In this document: positions 52,495 through 61,522 of the stretch, piece by piece
How the letters are laid out: every line of letters begins with the position of its first letter
How positions within the stretch are numbered: the stretch's first letter is position 1
Assembly (NCBI GenBank): GCA_035270785.1
Contig: DATESN010000015.1
Span: forward strand, 143,296 to 207,295
Direction of reading: 5' to 3'
Source: DATESN01 sp035270785
GTDB taxonomy: Bacteria; Bacillota; Clostridia; Lachnospirales; Lachnospiraceae
DNA length: 64,000 nucleotides
Translations under genes and position numbers: made by a program
Notes under the pieces: model-generated
What the model was told of the DNA's origin: nothing
Databases searched by the model: none
Seen by the model: the letters and a program-made list of their open reading frames with translations, nothing else

Positions 52495-53742
52495 ATGAAA
52501 GATATCATAAATAAACCAGAATTATTAATTCCGGCTAGTAGTTTGGAAGTTTTGAAAACAGCAGTCATTTTTGGAGCAGATGCTGTATATATTGGAGGCG
52601 AGACATATGGCCTTCGAGCAAAGGCAAAAAACTTTACAAGGGAAGATATGGAAGAAGGCATTGCTTTTGCACATCTTCACGGAGTGAAAGTATATGTAAC
52701 TGCGAATATCTTAGCTCATAATGATGATTTAGAGGGTGCAAGAGAATATTTCTTAGAATTAAAAAAGCTAAAACCAGATGCTCTTATTATTGCTGACCCA
52801 GGAATGTATACGATTGCACAGGAAATATGCCCTGAAATTGAATTCCATATATCAACCCAAGCAAATAATACAAACTATCAAACCTATTTATTTTGGTGGA
52901 AATTGGGTGCAAAACGCGTTGTTTCTGCTAGAGAGTTATCACTAGCAGAGATAAAAGAGATACGTAAACAGATACCAGATGAAATGGAAATCGAAAGCTT
53001 TATTCATGGAGCGATGTGTATTTCCTATTCAGGCAGATGCCTACTTAGTAACTATTTTACGGGAAGGGATGCTAATCGCGGGGCCTGCACTCATCCTTGC
53101 CGATGGAAATATGCGGTGGTAGAAGAAAGCAGACCAGGAGAATATCTTCCTGTTTATGAAAATGAAAGAGGAACTTATATCTTTAATTCTAAAGATTTGT
53201 GTATGGTTGAATATATTCCACAAATTATTGATGCTGGAATTAATAGTCTCAAAGTAGAGGGAAGAATGAAAACAGCCCTCTATGTTGCTACCGTTGCCAG
53301 AACCTATCGAAAGGCAATTGATGATTTTTATGATTCTGAAGATACCTATCAAAATAATATGCCTTGGTACAAAAGTGAAATTGCAAAATGTACTTATCGT
53401 CAGTTTACTACAGGATTCTATTTTGGAAAAGCGGATGAAGATACACAGATTTATGATAGTAATACGTATGTGAGCGAATATACGTATCTTGGTATTGTAG
53501 ATTCCTTTGATGAAAGGGGTTATTCAAAGATAGAACAGAGAAATAAATTCAGTGTGAATGATACGATAGAGATTATGAAACCCAATGGAACAAATGTATA
53601 CGTTGAAGTACTTGGAATTTATAATGAAGATGGTGAATCAGTGGAGAGTGCCCCTCATCCAAAACAAGTGTTATATTTAAGTTTATCAATACAACCAGAC
53701 CAATATGACTTATTAAGAGTTAAAAATATGCATAAAGATTAA
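52495..53742 (+). CDS. U32-family protein, probable tRNA hydroxylation protein TrhP
   Basis: This 415-residue protein is a peptidase U32 family member: PELLIPASSLEVLKTAV, FGADAVYIGGETYGLRA, FIHGAMCISYSGRCLLSNY, NRGACTHPCRWKY, SLKVEGRMKT. The Cys cluster is characteristic. Proteins of this type (YrrN/YrrO, YegQ) are required for 5-hydroxylation of tRNA U34, the step before TrmR. Length is similar to TrhP2. The ATG at 52495 has only a weak GGGTG site; an ATG at 52483 is possible. Confidence 0.85.
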   Translation: MKDIINKPELLIPASSLEVLKTAVIFGADAVYIGGETYGLRAKAKNFTREDMEEGIAFAHLHGVKVYVTANILAHNDDLEGAREYFLELKKLKPDALIIADPGMYTIAQEICPEIEFHISTQANNTNYQTYLFWWKLGAKRVVSARELSLAEIKEIRKQIPDEMEIESFIHGAMCISYSGRCLLSNYFTGRDANRGACTHPCRWKYAVVEESRPGEYLPVYENERGTYIFNSKDLCMVEYIPQIIDAGINSLKVEGRMKTALYVATVARTYRKAIDDFYDSEDTYQNNMPWYKSEIAKCTYRQFTTGFYFGKADEDTQIYDSNTYVSEYTYLGIVDSFDERGYSKIEQRNKFSVNDTIEIMKPNGTNVYVEVLGIYNEDGESVESAPHPKQVLYLSLSIQPDQYDLLRVKNMHKD

Positions 53743-53751
53743 GTATTTTCA

Positions 53752-53781
53752 TTGACCATTAGGCAATCTATATTGTACAAT
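53752..53781 (+). promoter_or_regulatory. Possible promoter for glnN
   Basis: TTGACC (53752-53757), 18 bases and TACAAT (53776-53781) are followed by the glutamine synthetase gene 58 bases later. The spacing is acceptable and the boxes fair. Confidence 0.45.
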
Positions 53782-53838
53782 ATGCACAGTATAATTTTAA
53801 AGAATCTTTTGTTTTCCAAATGGAAAGGGAGTATTAGG

Positions 53839-55950
53839 ATGAATGAAATGTTAAATGTGGAAGAAATCTTTGCTGAAAATGTGTTTACACTTGGCACCAT
53901 GAGGGAACGTTTACCCAAAAGGGTTTTTGATGAAGTTAAAACAGTGATTAATCAAGGCGGAGAGTTATCCTTATCAACTGCTGAAGTTGTGGCAAAAGAG
54001 ATGAAAGATTGGGCTGTAGAACACGGTGCTACCCATTATACTCATTGGTTCCAACCACTTACTGGAATTACTGCTGAAAAGCATGATGCTTTTGTAACAC
54101 ATGCAGATGAATATGGAAATATGTTGTTAGAATTTTCTGGTAAAGAATTAATTAAAGGAGAGCCAGATGCATCTTCTTTTCCCTCGGGAGGACTTCGTGC
54201 TACTTTTGAAGCAAGAGGATATACAGCTTGGGATATTACATCTCCAGCATTTCTAAAAGAAGCTTCCACAGGAGTGATTCTTTGCATTCCAACAGCATTT
54301 TGTTCATACAAAGGAGAAGCACTTGATAAAAAAACTCCCTTATTAAGATCAATGGAAGCGATTAGTACACAAGCACTCCGTATTGTAAAATTATTTGGGA
54401 ATAAAGAAGCAAAAAAAGTAATTGCATCAGTAGGTCCGGAGCAAGAATACTTTATTGTGGATAGAACAAAGTATTTACAAAGACCAGACTTAATATTTAC
54501 AGGTCGTACCTTATTTGGTGCTCCAGCTCCAAAGGGTCAAGAGTTAGAAGACCATTATTTTGGTGTTATTAGAGAACGCATCGGCGCTTATATGAAAGAT
54601 TTAAACTTAGAACTATGGAAACTGGGCGTGTCCGCCAAAACTCAACACAATGAAGTTGCGCCAGCACAACATGAATTAGCTCCTATTTATGAATCGGCAA
54701 ATGTTGCTGTGGATCATAATCAAATCATAATGGAAACAATGAAGAGAGTAGCCATACGCCATGATTTGATTTGTCTTTTACATGAAAAACCATTTGCAGG
54801 TGTTAATGGATCAGGCAAACATGATAATTGGTCAATTACCACAGACAATGGATTTAATCTATTGGAGCCAGGTGAAACACCAAATGAAAACATACAATTC
54901 TTGTTAGTACTTGCATGTATTATGAAAGCAGTTGATATTCATGCAGATCTACTTCGCCAAAGTGCTGCGGATGTTGGAAATGATCATAGGCTTGGAGCCA
55001 ATGAAGCTCCTCCTGCTATTATATCCATTTTCTTAGGAGAACAGTTAGAAGATGTAGTAAAACAATTGGTAGAAACAGGAATTGCTGCAACATGTAAATG
55101 TGGACAGATTTTAGAAACAGGTGTTTCTACACTTCCTGATTTCATTAAAGATGCTACAGATAGAAACAGAACATCTCCTTTCGCTTTTACAGGAAATAAA
55201 TTTGAATTTCGAATGGTTGGTTCTTCAGATTCTATTGCTAGTCCAAATACTACAATTAACGCAATTGTTGCAGAAGCATTTTGTGAAGCTGCTGATATAC
55301 TAGAGAAGGCCGAAGATTTCGATGTTGCAGTTCATGATTTAATTAAAGAACTTATGACAAAACATCGTAGGATTATCTTTAATGGGAATGGATATTCAGA
55401 GGAATGGGTTGCAGAAGCCGAAAGAAGAGGACTGCCAAACATTAAATCAATGGTAGAATCTTCTGCCACATTAACAACGGAAAAATCAATTGCTTTATTT
55501 GAAAAGTTTTGTATCTTTACAAAGCCAGAATTAGAATCACGGGAAGAAATTTTATATGAAACATATGCTAAGACCCTAAATATTGAAGCATTAACAATGA
55601 TGGAAATGTCAAGAAAACAAATTATTCCAGCGGTTATTCAATATACAAAGTCTTTGGCGGATGCGGTAATTGCTGTAAAAGAAGCAGGAGTGGATGCATC
55701 TGTTCAAACGGAGTTATTGCAAAACATCTCAGAATTACTCGTTAAAATGAATGCTGCTTTGGCTCATTTAGAACAAGTTGAGGCAAAAGCTACCATCATG
55801 ACAAATGCCAAGAATCAGGCGTTCTTTTATAAAGATGTAGTTAAAGTTGCCATGGATGAACTACGGGCACCAGCGGATCAATTGGAAATGCTGGTTGATA
55901 AAAAGGTATGGCCAATACCAACGTATGGCGACCTTCTTTTTGAAGTTTAA
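53839..55950 (+). CDS. glnN: Type III glutamine synthetase
   Basis: This 703-residue protein is the large GSIII form: ENVFTLGTMRERLPKRVF, GATHYTHWFQPLTG, EKHDAFV, ASVGPEQEYFIVD, KTQHNEVAPAQHELAP, GKHDNWSI, GNDHRLGANEAPPAI. These include the glutamate and ATP-site residues. It makes glutamine from glutamate, ammonia and ATP. The start at 53839 with GGGAG upstream is preferred; the in-frame start at 53752 would add 29 residues and overlap the promoter. It is followed by a terminator and a tRNA-Gln gene. Confidence 0.97.
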   Translation: MNEMLNVEEIFAENVFTLGTMRERLPKRVFDEVKTVINQGGELSLSTAEVVAKEMKDWAVEHGATHYTHWFQPLTGITAEKHDAFVTHADEYGNMLLEFSGKELIKGEPDASSFPSGGLRATFEARGYTAWDITSPAFLKEASTGVILCIPTAFCSYKGEALDKKTPLLRSMEAISTQALRIVKLFGNKEAKKVIASVGPEQEYFIVDRTKYLQRPDLIFTGRTLFGAPAPKGQELEDHYFGVIRERIGAYMKDLNLELWKLGVSAKTQHNEVAPAQHELAPIYESANVAVDHNQIIMETMKRVAIRHDLICLLHEKPFAGVNGSGKHDNWSITTDNGFNLLEPGETPNENIQFLLVLACIMKAVDIHADLLRQSAADVGNDHRLGANEAPPAIISIFLGEQLEDVVKQLVETGIAATCKCGQILETGVSTLPDFIKDATDRNRTSPFAFTGNKFEFRMVGSSDSIASPNTTINAIVAEAFCEAADILEKAEDFDVAVHDLIKELMTKHRRIIFNGNGYSEEWVAEAERRGLPNIKSMVESSATLTTEKSIALFEKFCIFTKPELESREEILYETYAKTLNIEALTMMEMSRKQIIPAVIQYTKSLADAVIAVKEAGVDASVQTELLQNISELLVKMNAALAHLEQVEAKATIMTNAKNQAFFYKDVVKVAMDELRAPADQLEMLVDKKVWPIPTYGDLLFEV

Positions 55951-56014
55951 TCATAAGAAGATAATATAAATGTAAAGGAAGCAAATAAAAAATAAAAGAA
56001 AAAATAAGTATAAG

Positions 56015-56047
56015 AAAGTCTCTAGGTATATACAGGCTTTTCTTCTT
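56015..56047 (+). terminator. Terminator after glnN
   Basis: AAAGTCT (56015-56021) pairs with AGGCTTT (56034-56040, one T-G pair) and a T-rich tract TTTTCTT follows. Confidence 0.6.
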
Positions 56048-56074
56048 GCAATTCAAACATTAATAATGTATACT
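56046..56074 (+). promoter_or_regulatory. Promoter of the tRNA-Gln gene
   Basis: TTGCAA (56046-56051), 17 bases and TATACT (56069-56074) precede the tRNA by about 42 bases. Confidence 0.7.
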
Positions 56075-56116
56075 ATTTTAGTGCAAACGCTGATGTACTT
56101 GCGTAATTTAATAAAT

Positions 56117-56188
56117 TGGGTCATCGCCAAACGGTAAGGCAACGGACTCTGACTCCGTCATTTCAAGGTTCAAATCCTTGTGGCCCAG
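56117..56188 (+). tRNA. tRNA-Gln(CTG)
   Basis: This 72-base cloverleaf has acceptor arm TGGGTCA/TGGCCCA (one T-G pair), D-arm GCC/GGC, anticodon stem ACGGA/TCCGT with loop CTCTGAC, a 5-base variable loop and T-arm CAAGG/CCTTG with TTCAAAT. The anticodon CTG is at 56149-56151, so it reads CAG. Discriminator is G and 1-72 is T-A, as in tRNA-Gln. CCA is not encoded. Confidence 0.96.
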
Positions 56189-56194
56189 TAAAGG

Positions 56195-56225
56195 TGCTCT
56201 CGGTTAACGAGAGCATTTTCTTTTC
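56195..56225 (+). terminator. Terminator after the tRNA
   Basis: TGCTCTCG (56195-56202) pairs exactly with CGAGAGCA (56208-56215), followed by TTTTCTTTTC. Confidence 0.85.
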
Positions 56226-56244
56226 TTAGAAAAAGGTGAATATA

Positions 56245-56949
56245 ATGTATAAGTTTCATAGTAGGGTTCGATATTCAGAGACTAATCAGAAAGGCAATTT
56301 AACATTAGAGGCTATGATCGATTATTTTCAGGATTGCACCACCTTTCATTCAGAAGATATAGGATTAGGAATTCACTATTTAGAACAACAAAATATGATT
56401 TGGGTATTATCATCCTGGCAGATTGAAGTGTTCAGGTATCCTCAAATGGGTGACAATATATGTATAGGAACGGCGCCATATGATTTTAAAGGTTTTATGG
56501 GCTATCGTAATTTTCTCTTAGAAACAAAAGAAGGGGAAATACTTGCCCAAGCTAATTCTATTTGGATATTGATGGATATAAAGAAAAATAGGCCGATTAG
56601 GGCTACTGAAAAGATGGTAGAAGGATATACGTTGGAAGAAAGACTTAATATGGAATATGCACCAAGGAAAATAGATATTCCTGTAGGGTTATCAAATGAA
56701 AAAGAAGAAATTATGATTAAGGCACATCATCTAGATACGAACCTTCATGTGAACAATGGTCAGTATATACGCATGGCAATGGATTATATGGAGAAAAAAG
56801 AGGAAGTCACGAAATTGCGTGCAGAATATAAAAAATCTGCTGTATTAGGAGATATTATAATTCCAAGTATCTATAAAGTTGATGAGAAGAATATAATTGC
56901 TTTACAGAATAAAAAGATGGAAACGTATGCCATTGTAGAGCTTTTTTAA
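56245..56949 (+). CDS. Acyl-ACP thioesterase
   Basis: This 234-residue double hot-dog protein contains YSETNQKGNLTLEAMIDYFQD, the family start, then WVLSSWQIEVFRYPQMGD, YDFKGFMGYRNF, and HHLDTNLHVNNGQYI, where Asn/His lie at the catalytic site. It releases free fatty acids from acyl-carrier protein. ATG 56245 with AAAAGGTGA upstream is preferred to GTG 56236. Confidence 0.9.
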   Translation: MYKFHSRVRYSETNQKGNLTLEAMIDYFQDCTTFHSEDIGLGIHYLEQQNMIWVLSSWQIEVFRYPQMGDNICIGTAPYDFKGFMGYRNFLLETKEGEILAQANSIWILMDIKKNRPIRATEKMVEGYTLEERLNMEYAPRKIDIPVGLSNEKEEIMIKAHHLDTNLHVNNGQYIRMAMDYMEKKEEVTKLRAEYKKSAVLGDIIIPSIYKVDEKNIIALQNKKMETYAIVELF

Positions 56950-56992
56950 TAGAAATGTCCCTTATTAACACACAAAAAAGGAGCGAAAGAAT

Positions 56993-57832
56993 ATGATAGA
57001 ATTAGGAAAACATCAGACTCTAGTCATCGTAAAAAAAGTTGAATTCGGAGTATATTTGGCGGAAAAAGAAGCGATAGATACAGAGGATAGGGTTTTACTT
57101 CCTATTAAACAGGTTAAAGAGGATGCACAAATCGGAGATGAAGTAGAAGTCTTTATTTATAGAGATTCAAAAGATAGAATCATTGCCACTATAAAGGAAC
57201 CCAAATTAACCTTGAGCAGTTTTGGAATATTAAAAGTATCACAGGTTGGTACATTTGGTGCCTTTTTAGACTGGGGACTTGAGAAGGATTTGCTATTGCC
57301 CTTTAAACAGCAAACCAGAAAGGTTCTAGAAGGAGAAGAGATTCTTGTGGCACTCTATATTGATAAAAGTAGTAGACTCTGTGCTACCATGAATGTATAT
57401 CCTTACTTAGATCAAGATAGTCCCTATAAGAAAGATGATAAAGTAAACGGTGTAGTATATGAAATAAGTCGTGAGTTTGGAGCATTTGTTGCGATAGATT
57501 ATAAGTATTCAGGCCTGATCCCACAAAAAGAAATGTATGGGGACATTAATATTGGAGATGTTATTACCGCTAGAGTCACAGAAGTAAAAGAGGATGGTAA
57601 GTTAGATCTTAGCATTAGGGAAAAAGCATATTTACAAATAGGCGCAGATGCAATTAAAATTATGGAATTAATAGATAGCCATAATGGAACATTATCTTTT
57701 AATGATAAAGCTAGTCCTGATATTATAAAACAAGAAACAGGTATGAGTAAAAATGAGTTCAAAAGAGCGGTTGGAAATCTGTTAAAAGGTGGTAAGATTA
57801 AAATTACAGAAACAGGGATACTTAAACTTTAA
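56993..57832 (+). CDS. CvfB-like S1 RNA-binding protein
   Basis: This 279-residue protein has tandem S1-like domains (about 1-65, 68-135 and 145-210; KVSQVGTFGAFLDWGLEKDLL and YEISREFGAFVAIDYKYSGLI are typical strands). A C-terminal winged helix follows (MSKNEFKRAVGNLLKGGKI). This order is that of CvfB/YitL, an RNA-binding virulence regulator in Staphylococcus. AAGGAGCG precedes the start. Confidence 0.9.
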   Translation: MIELGKHQTLVIVKKVEFGVYLAEKEAIDTEDRVLLPIKQVKEDAQIGDEVEVFIYRDSKDRIIATIKEPKLTLSSFGILKVSQVGTFGAFLDWGLEKDLLLPFKQQTRKVLEGEEILVALYIDKSSRLCATMNVYPYLDQDSPYKKDDKVNGVVYEISREFGAFVAIDYKYSGLIPQKEMYGDINIGDVITARVTEVKEDGKLDLSIREKAYLQIGADAIKIMELIDSHNGTLSFNDKASPDIIKQETGMSKNEFKRAVGNLLKGGKIKITETGILKL

Positions 57833-57847
57833 TGAAAGGTTATGTAG

Positions 57848-58753
57848 ATGAATAGTAAAAAAGTAAATTGGCTATTTTTAGTCATATTAATAGTTAATGT
57901 AGCAATTGGATTTTTATTTTCTTATGTCAGAATGTTTCATGAGATTAATGTAACGTTAAGTCTTTTTCTTAGCGGATTAATACTTGTTGTACCAGCTTTA
58001 TCTTTTTTATTTTTTTCTAAGACGAATATAAAAGAAATATTACCATTTCGAAAGATGAAACCGGCAACTTTTTTTATGATTATACTATTTACGTATCTTT
58101 CCATGCCCCTTACAACGTTGATTAATGCCATATCTCTTTTTTTCACAGATAATGTAGTGGAACAAGTAAGCCCGCAGCTTATGACATTACCATTTTTTTT
58201 GGTCTTCTTTTTAATAGCTATTTATGCCCCAATCTGTGAAGAAATAACATTTCGAGGGATTTTTTATCATAGTTATAAAAAGTCAGGAACACCGTTTCGT
58301 GCATTATTATTATCAGCAATTGCATTTGGTTTTGTCCATAGCAACTTTAATCAAATGTCATATGCAATTGTAATAGGTGTTATTTTAGTATTATTAAAAG
58401 AAGCAACGGGAAGTATGTGGGGGCCGATTCTTTTCCATGTTGTATTCAATGGAAATTCTGTTATTCTCATGTATGTGTCAAATGCTTTAAGTGCATTGAA
58501 TGCATCAGAACAAGTGAGTGTAGAATTTTACGCTACCAAAGAAATGATGATTGGAGTAAGCCTGATTGCGGTAGTAGCCCTTATATCAAGCGGATTAGCA
58601 GGATGCGTTTTGATTTGGATTGCTAATCATGAGGGTAATCGGAGTCAATTGAAAGAAATTTGGGTAAATCGAAAACTTAGAACAAAAGGCATGATTACGA
58701 TTCCCTTCGTTTTAGCATTTATGGGTTATTTAGCGTTTATGTTGATGGGTTGA
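57848..58753 (+). CDS. CPBP-family intramembrane metalloprotease
   Basis: This 301-residue membrane protein with about eight helices has the CPBP (Abi) motifs EEITFRGIFYHSY (motif 1, EExxxR), FGFVHSNFNQ (His) and HVVFNGNSV (His/Asn). It resembles Rce1-type glutamic intramembrane proteases. Substrate unknown. It follows the CvfB-like gene by 15 bases. Confidence 0.9.
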   Translation: MNSKKVNWLFLVILIVNVAIGFLFSYVRMFHEINVTLSLFLSGLILVVPALSFLFFSKTNIKEILPFRKMKPATFFMIILFTYLSMPLTTLINAISLFFTDNVVEQVSPQLMTLPFFLVFFLIAIYAPICEEITFRGIFYHSYKKSGTPFRALLLSAIAFGFVHSNFNQMSYAIVIGVILVLLKEATGSMWGPILFHVVFNGNSVILMYVSNALSALNASEQVSVEFYATKEMMIGVSLIAVVALISSGLAGCVLIWIANHEGNRSQLKEIWVNRKLRTKGMITIPFVLAFMGYLAFMLMG

Positions 58754-58792
58754 AAGTATAGTTAGAATTTTATATTCTAGGGATGGAGTTGT

Positions 58793-59470
58793 ATGAAACA
58801 AATAAAATTATTGGGGATTACATTACGAGATTATACATTAAGAGAATCCATGAAGTTAGTAAATAGCTATTTAAATAATGGAGCCTTAAATACGATTTCC
58901 TATATTTCCACCCAAATACTTGTGGAAGCCGCGGAGAACCCAGAACAACAGGAGTGGATTGAAAGTATGGATTTAACCATATCTGGTGAATTAGATATTT
59001 TACGGGCAGCAGCAATTACAAGTAGAAATCGATTTCATGAAGTGGAAAATGATGAATTCATGAAAGAATTTCTTAAAAAGATCGTACGAAATAGAAAAAC
59101 GATATTTCTTTTATCTGATTCACAGGGAAATTTGGAGAATCTACAAAATGAAATACGGGAATATCAAGAAAACATCCGAATTGTTGGTTCCTACATATTA
59201 GACGAATTAAGCGGGCGGCAAGACTCTCTCATCAATGAAATAAATGATATTGTTCCTACTGTAATTATTTCCTGTATGCCATACCCTTACCAAGAACAAT
59301 TAATGTACGAAAATAAGATAAGAATCAATTCTGAAGTATGGATTGCACTACCAGGAAATAGAAAAGGTAAGAAGAAAAAGAAATTTGGGTCTGGTAAAAT
59401 TTCCTTATATTTCGATAAAAGAATGTTCGGAAATAGAATAAACAAATATAAAGATGAAATGCCTGATTAA
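58793..59470 (+). CDS. Degenerate WecG/TagA-like protein
   Basis: This 225-residue protein keeps the outline of the WecG/TagA/CpsF fold (LGITLRDYTLRESMKLVNSYL, then ILRAAAITSRNRFHEV, then ISCMPYPYQEQLMYEN where TagA has a GxPxQE motif). The usual GxP-Q-E sequence is changed to MPYPYQEQ, and the N-terminal Asp-rich part is altered. Activity as an N-acetylmannosamine transferase is therefore doubtful. It ends in its own terminator. A non-catalytic role, or a different donor, is possible. Confidence 0.6.
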   Translation: MKQIKLLGITLRDYTLRESMKLVNSYLNNGALNTISYISTQILVEAAENPEQQEWIESMDLTISGELDILRAAAITSRNRFHEVENDEFMKEFLKKIVRNRKTIFLLSDSQGNLENLQNEIREYQENIRIVGSYILDELSGRQDSLINEINDIVPTVIISCMPYPYQEQLMYENKIRINSEVWIALPGNRKGKKKKKFGSGKISLYFDKRMFGNRINKYKDEMPD

Positions 59471-59488
59471 AGAAAATCAGGCTTTTTT
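59461..59488 (+). terminator. Terminator overlapping the stop of the TagA-like gene
   Basis: GCCTGATT (59461-59468) pairs with AATCAGGC (59475-59482), followed by six T. The left arm includes the last codons. Confidence 0.9.
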
Positions 59489-59711
59489 AATGTTTATACA
59501 TATTGTATTGTATAGGTTGAACAAACAAATATAATAGAAAAAAATGGAAAATACAACAAAATTGCATAAGAAATTGTAGATATACTATAGATTTTTTTGT
59601 CATTTTGTAATAAAATGATACTTGGGTGTAGTATTTATATAAAAATGATTCAAATGCGTATTGTGAAATATGTATACATTTTACGAAGGATGCATAAAAA
59701 GGAGTAGGTAA

Positions 59712-60800
59712 ATGATCTCAAATCAAATCTTACAAAATACCATTGATGGTATGAAAAACATCGCTAGAGTTGATCTGTGTGTATTGGACACAGATGGTAA
59801 AACAGTGGCAACAACATCGGATAGTATAGAAGACAGCAGAAGTGCAGTTTTAGAATTTGTAAAATCTCCAGCAGATAGTCAAGAAATTCAAAGTTATCAA
59901 TTTTTTAAGATATTTGATGAACAGCAATTAGAGTATATTTTAGTTGTTACAGGAATTGGCGATAACCTATATATGGTTGGAAAAATGGCTGCTTTTCAAA
60001 TGCAAAATTTAATCATTGCCTACAAAGAAAGATTTGATAAAGATAATTTCATTAAAAATCTATTATTGGATAATTTATTATTAGTGGATATTTATAGTCG
60101 TGCAAAAAAACTTCATATACAAACAGATATAAAACGTGTGGTTATGATAGTAGAAACAGTAAGAGGAAAAGATAATAATGCATTGGAAACCTTACGCACC
60201 TTTTTTGGTAATAATGTAAAAGAATTCGTTACAGCAGTAGATGAGAACTATGTAATTGTTGTAAAGGAAGTGCAAGATTTTGAAAATATTAAAGATATCG
60301 ACAAGGTTGCAAAATTAATGGAGAGTCACTTAATAAAAGAAGGATTAGCAGGTGCACGCATTGCGTATGGAACTGTCATTAGTGAAATTAAGGAAGTAAG
60401 TAGATCTTATAAAGAAGCAAAAATGGCATTAGATGTAGGTAAGATTTTCTTTGCTGAAAGAGAAGTTATTGCATATAGTGAATTAGGCATAGGTCGTTTA
60501 ATTTATCAATTACCAATACCATTATGTAAAATGTTTATTAAAGAAATTTTTGAGGGTAAGAGTCCTGATGAATTTGATACTGAGACCCTTGCTACTATTA
60601 ATAAGTTCTTTGAAAATAGTTTGAATGTATCAGAAACTTCAAGGCAATTATTTATTCATCGAAATACTCTTGTTTATCGATTGGACAAATTGCAAAAAGG
60701 TACGGGTCTTGATTTGAGAGTGTTTGATGATGCCATTACCTTTAAAATTGCACTTATGGTAGTGAAATATATGAAGTATATGGAAACATTTGAATATTAG
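59712..60800 (+). CDS. CdaR/PucR-type transcriptional regulator
   Basis: This 362-residue protein has an N-terminal sensory region (SNQILQNTIDGMKNIARVD, like the CdaR diacid-recognition domain), a middle GGDEF-like domain (about 140-265) and the C-terminal PucR helix-turn-helix: NVSETSRQLFIHRNTLVYRL. The 223-base gap before it (59489-59711) is AT-rich and holds an ATGTATACAT palindrome at 59670 but no certain promoter. AAAGGAGTAGG precedes the ATG. The ligand is unknown. Its place directly before ftsE, 14 bases away, is notable. Confidence 0.85.
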   Translation: MISNQILQNTIDGMKNIARVDLCVLDTDGKTVATTSDSIEDSRSAVLEFVKSPADSQEIQSYQFFKIFDEQQLEYILVVTGIGDNLYMVGKMAAFQMQNLIIAYKERFDKDNFIKNLLLDNLLLVDIYSRAKKLHIQTDIKRVVMIVETVRGKDNNALETLRTFFGNNVKEFVTAVDENYVIVVKEVQDFENIKDIDKVAKLMESHLIKEGLAGARIAYGTVISEIKEVSRSYKEAKMALDVGKIFFAEREVIAYSELGIGRLIYQLPIPLCKMFIKEIFEGKSPDEFDTETLATINKFFENSLNVSETSRQLFIHRNTLVYRLDKLQKGTGLDLRVFDDAITFKIALMVVKYMKYMETFEY

Positions 60801-60814
60801 AAAGGTGAAAATAA

Positions 60815-61522
60815 TTGAAAGAAAAGACAGATGACATTATTGTTTTAGAAAATATTGTAAAAACATATTCCACGGGAGCTCCTGCATTAAACGGTATAAA
60901 CTTGCGCATTAAAAGGGGAGAGTTCATATTTGTAGTGGGAGATAGTGGATCGGGCAAATCTACTTTAATCAAACTATTATTAAAAGAATTAACACCAACA
61001 GAAGGTGAAATTAAAGTAAATGGCACGGATTTAATTAAAATTCATAGAAGAAAGATTCCTAAATTCCGTCGTAATTTGGGGGTAGTATTTCAAGACTTTA
61101 GATTGTTGAAAGATAGAAATGTATATGAAAATGTTGCATTTGCTCAAAGAGTGATACAAGTTCCAACAAAGGACATTCGAAAAAACGTTCCAATCATATT
61201 ATCAACGGTGGGCTTAGCTGGAAAATATAAAGCAAGGCCAAAACAATTATCTGGTGGAGAACAACAAAGGGTAGCACTAGCTAGAGCTTTAGTTAATAAT
61301 CCACCTATTTTGCTGGCCGATGAGCCGACAGGTAACTTGGATCCTAAGAATTCCTGGGAGATTATGAAACTACTAGAAGAGATAAATAGTAAAGGGACAA
61401 CCGTTTTGGTGGTAACTCATAATCGTGAAATTGTTAATACAATGCAAAAAAGGGTTGTTACCATGAAGAAGGGTATTATTATTAGCGACGAAGAAAAAGG
61501 TGGGTATCATAATGAGAATTAG
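60815..61522 (+). CDS. ftsE: Cell division ABC ATPase FtsE
   Basis: This 235-residue ATPase has Walker A GDSGSGKSTLIK, signature LSGGEQQRVALARA, Walker B LLADEPTGNLD and VVTHN. The FRRNLGVVFQDFRLLKDRNVYENVAFA region is diagnostic of FtsE. With FtsX it gates peptidoglycan hydrolases at the membrane. It uses a TTG start with AAGGTGA six bases upstream and overlaps ftsX by 11 bases. Confidence 0.97.
   Translation: MKEKTDDIIVLENIVKTYSTGAPALNGINLRIKRGEFIFVVGDSGSGKSTLIKLLLKELTPTEGEIKVNGTDLIKIHRRKIPKFRRNLGVVFQDFRLLKDRNVYENVAFAQRVIQVPTKDIRKNVPIILSTVGLAGKYKARPKQLSGGEQQRVALARALVNNPPILLADEPTGNLDPKNSWEIMKLLEEINSKGTTVLVVTHNREIVNTMQKRVVTMKKGIIISDEEKGGYHNEN

Noticed and set aside
59670..59679. ATGTATACAT palindrome before the CdaR-type gene
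   Set aside because: Short AT-rich palindromes are common in this DNA; mentioned only as a possible site.
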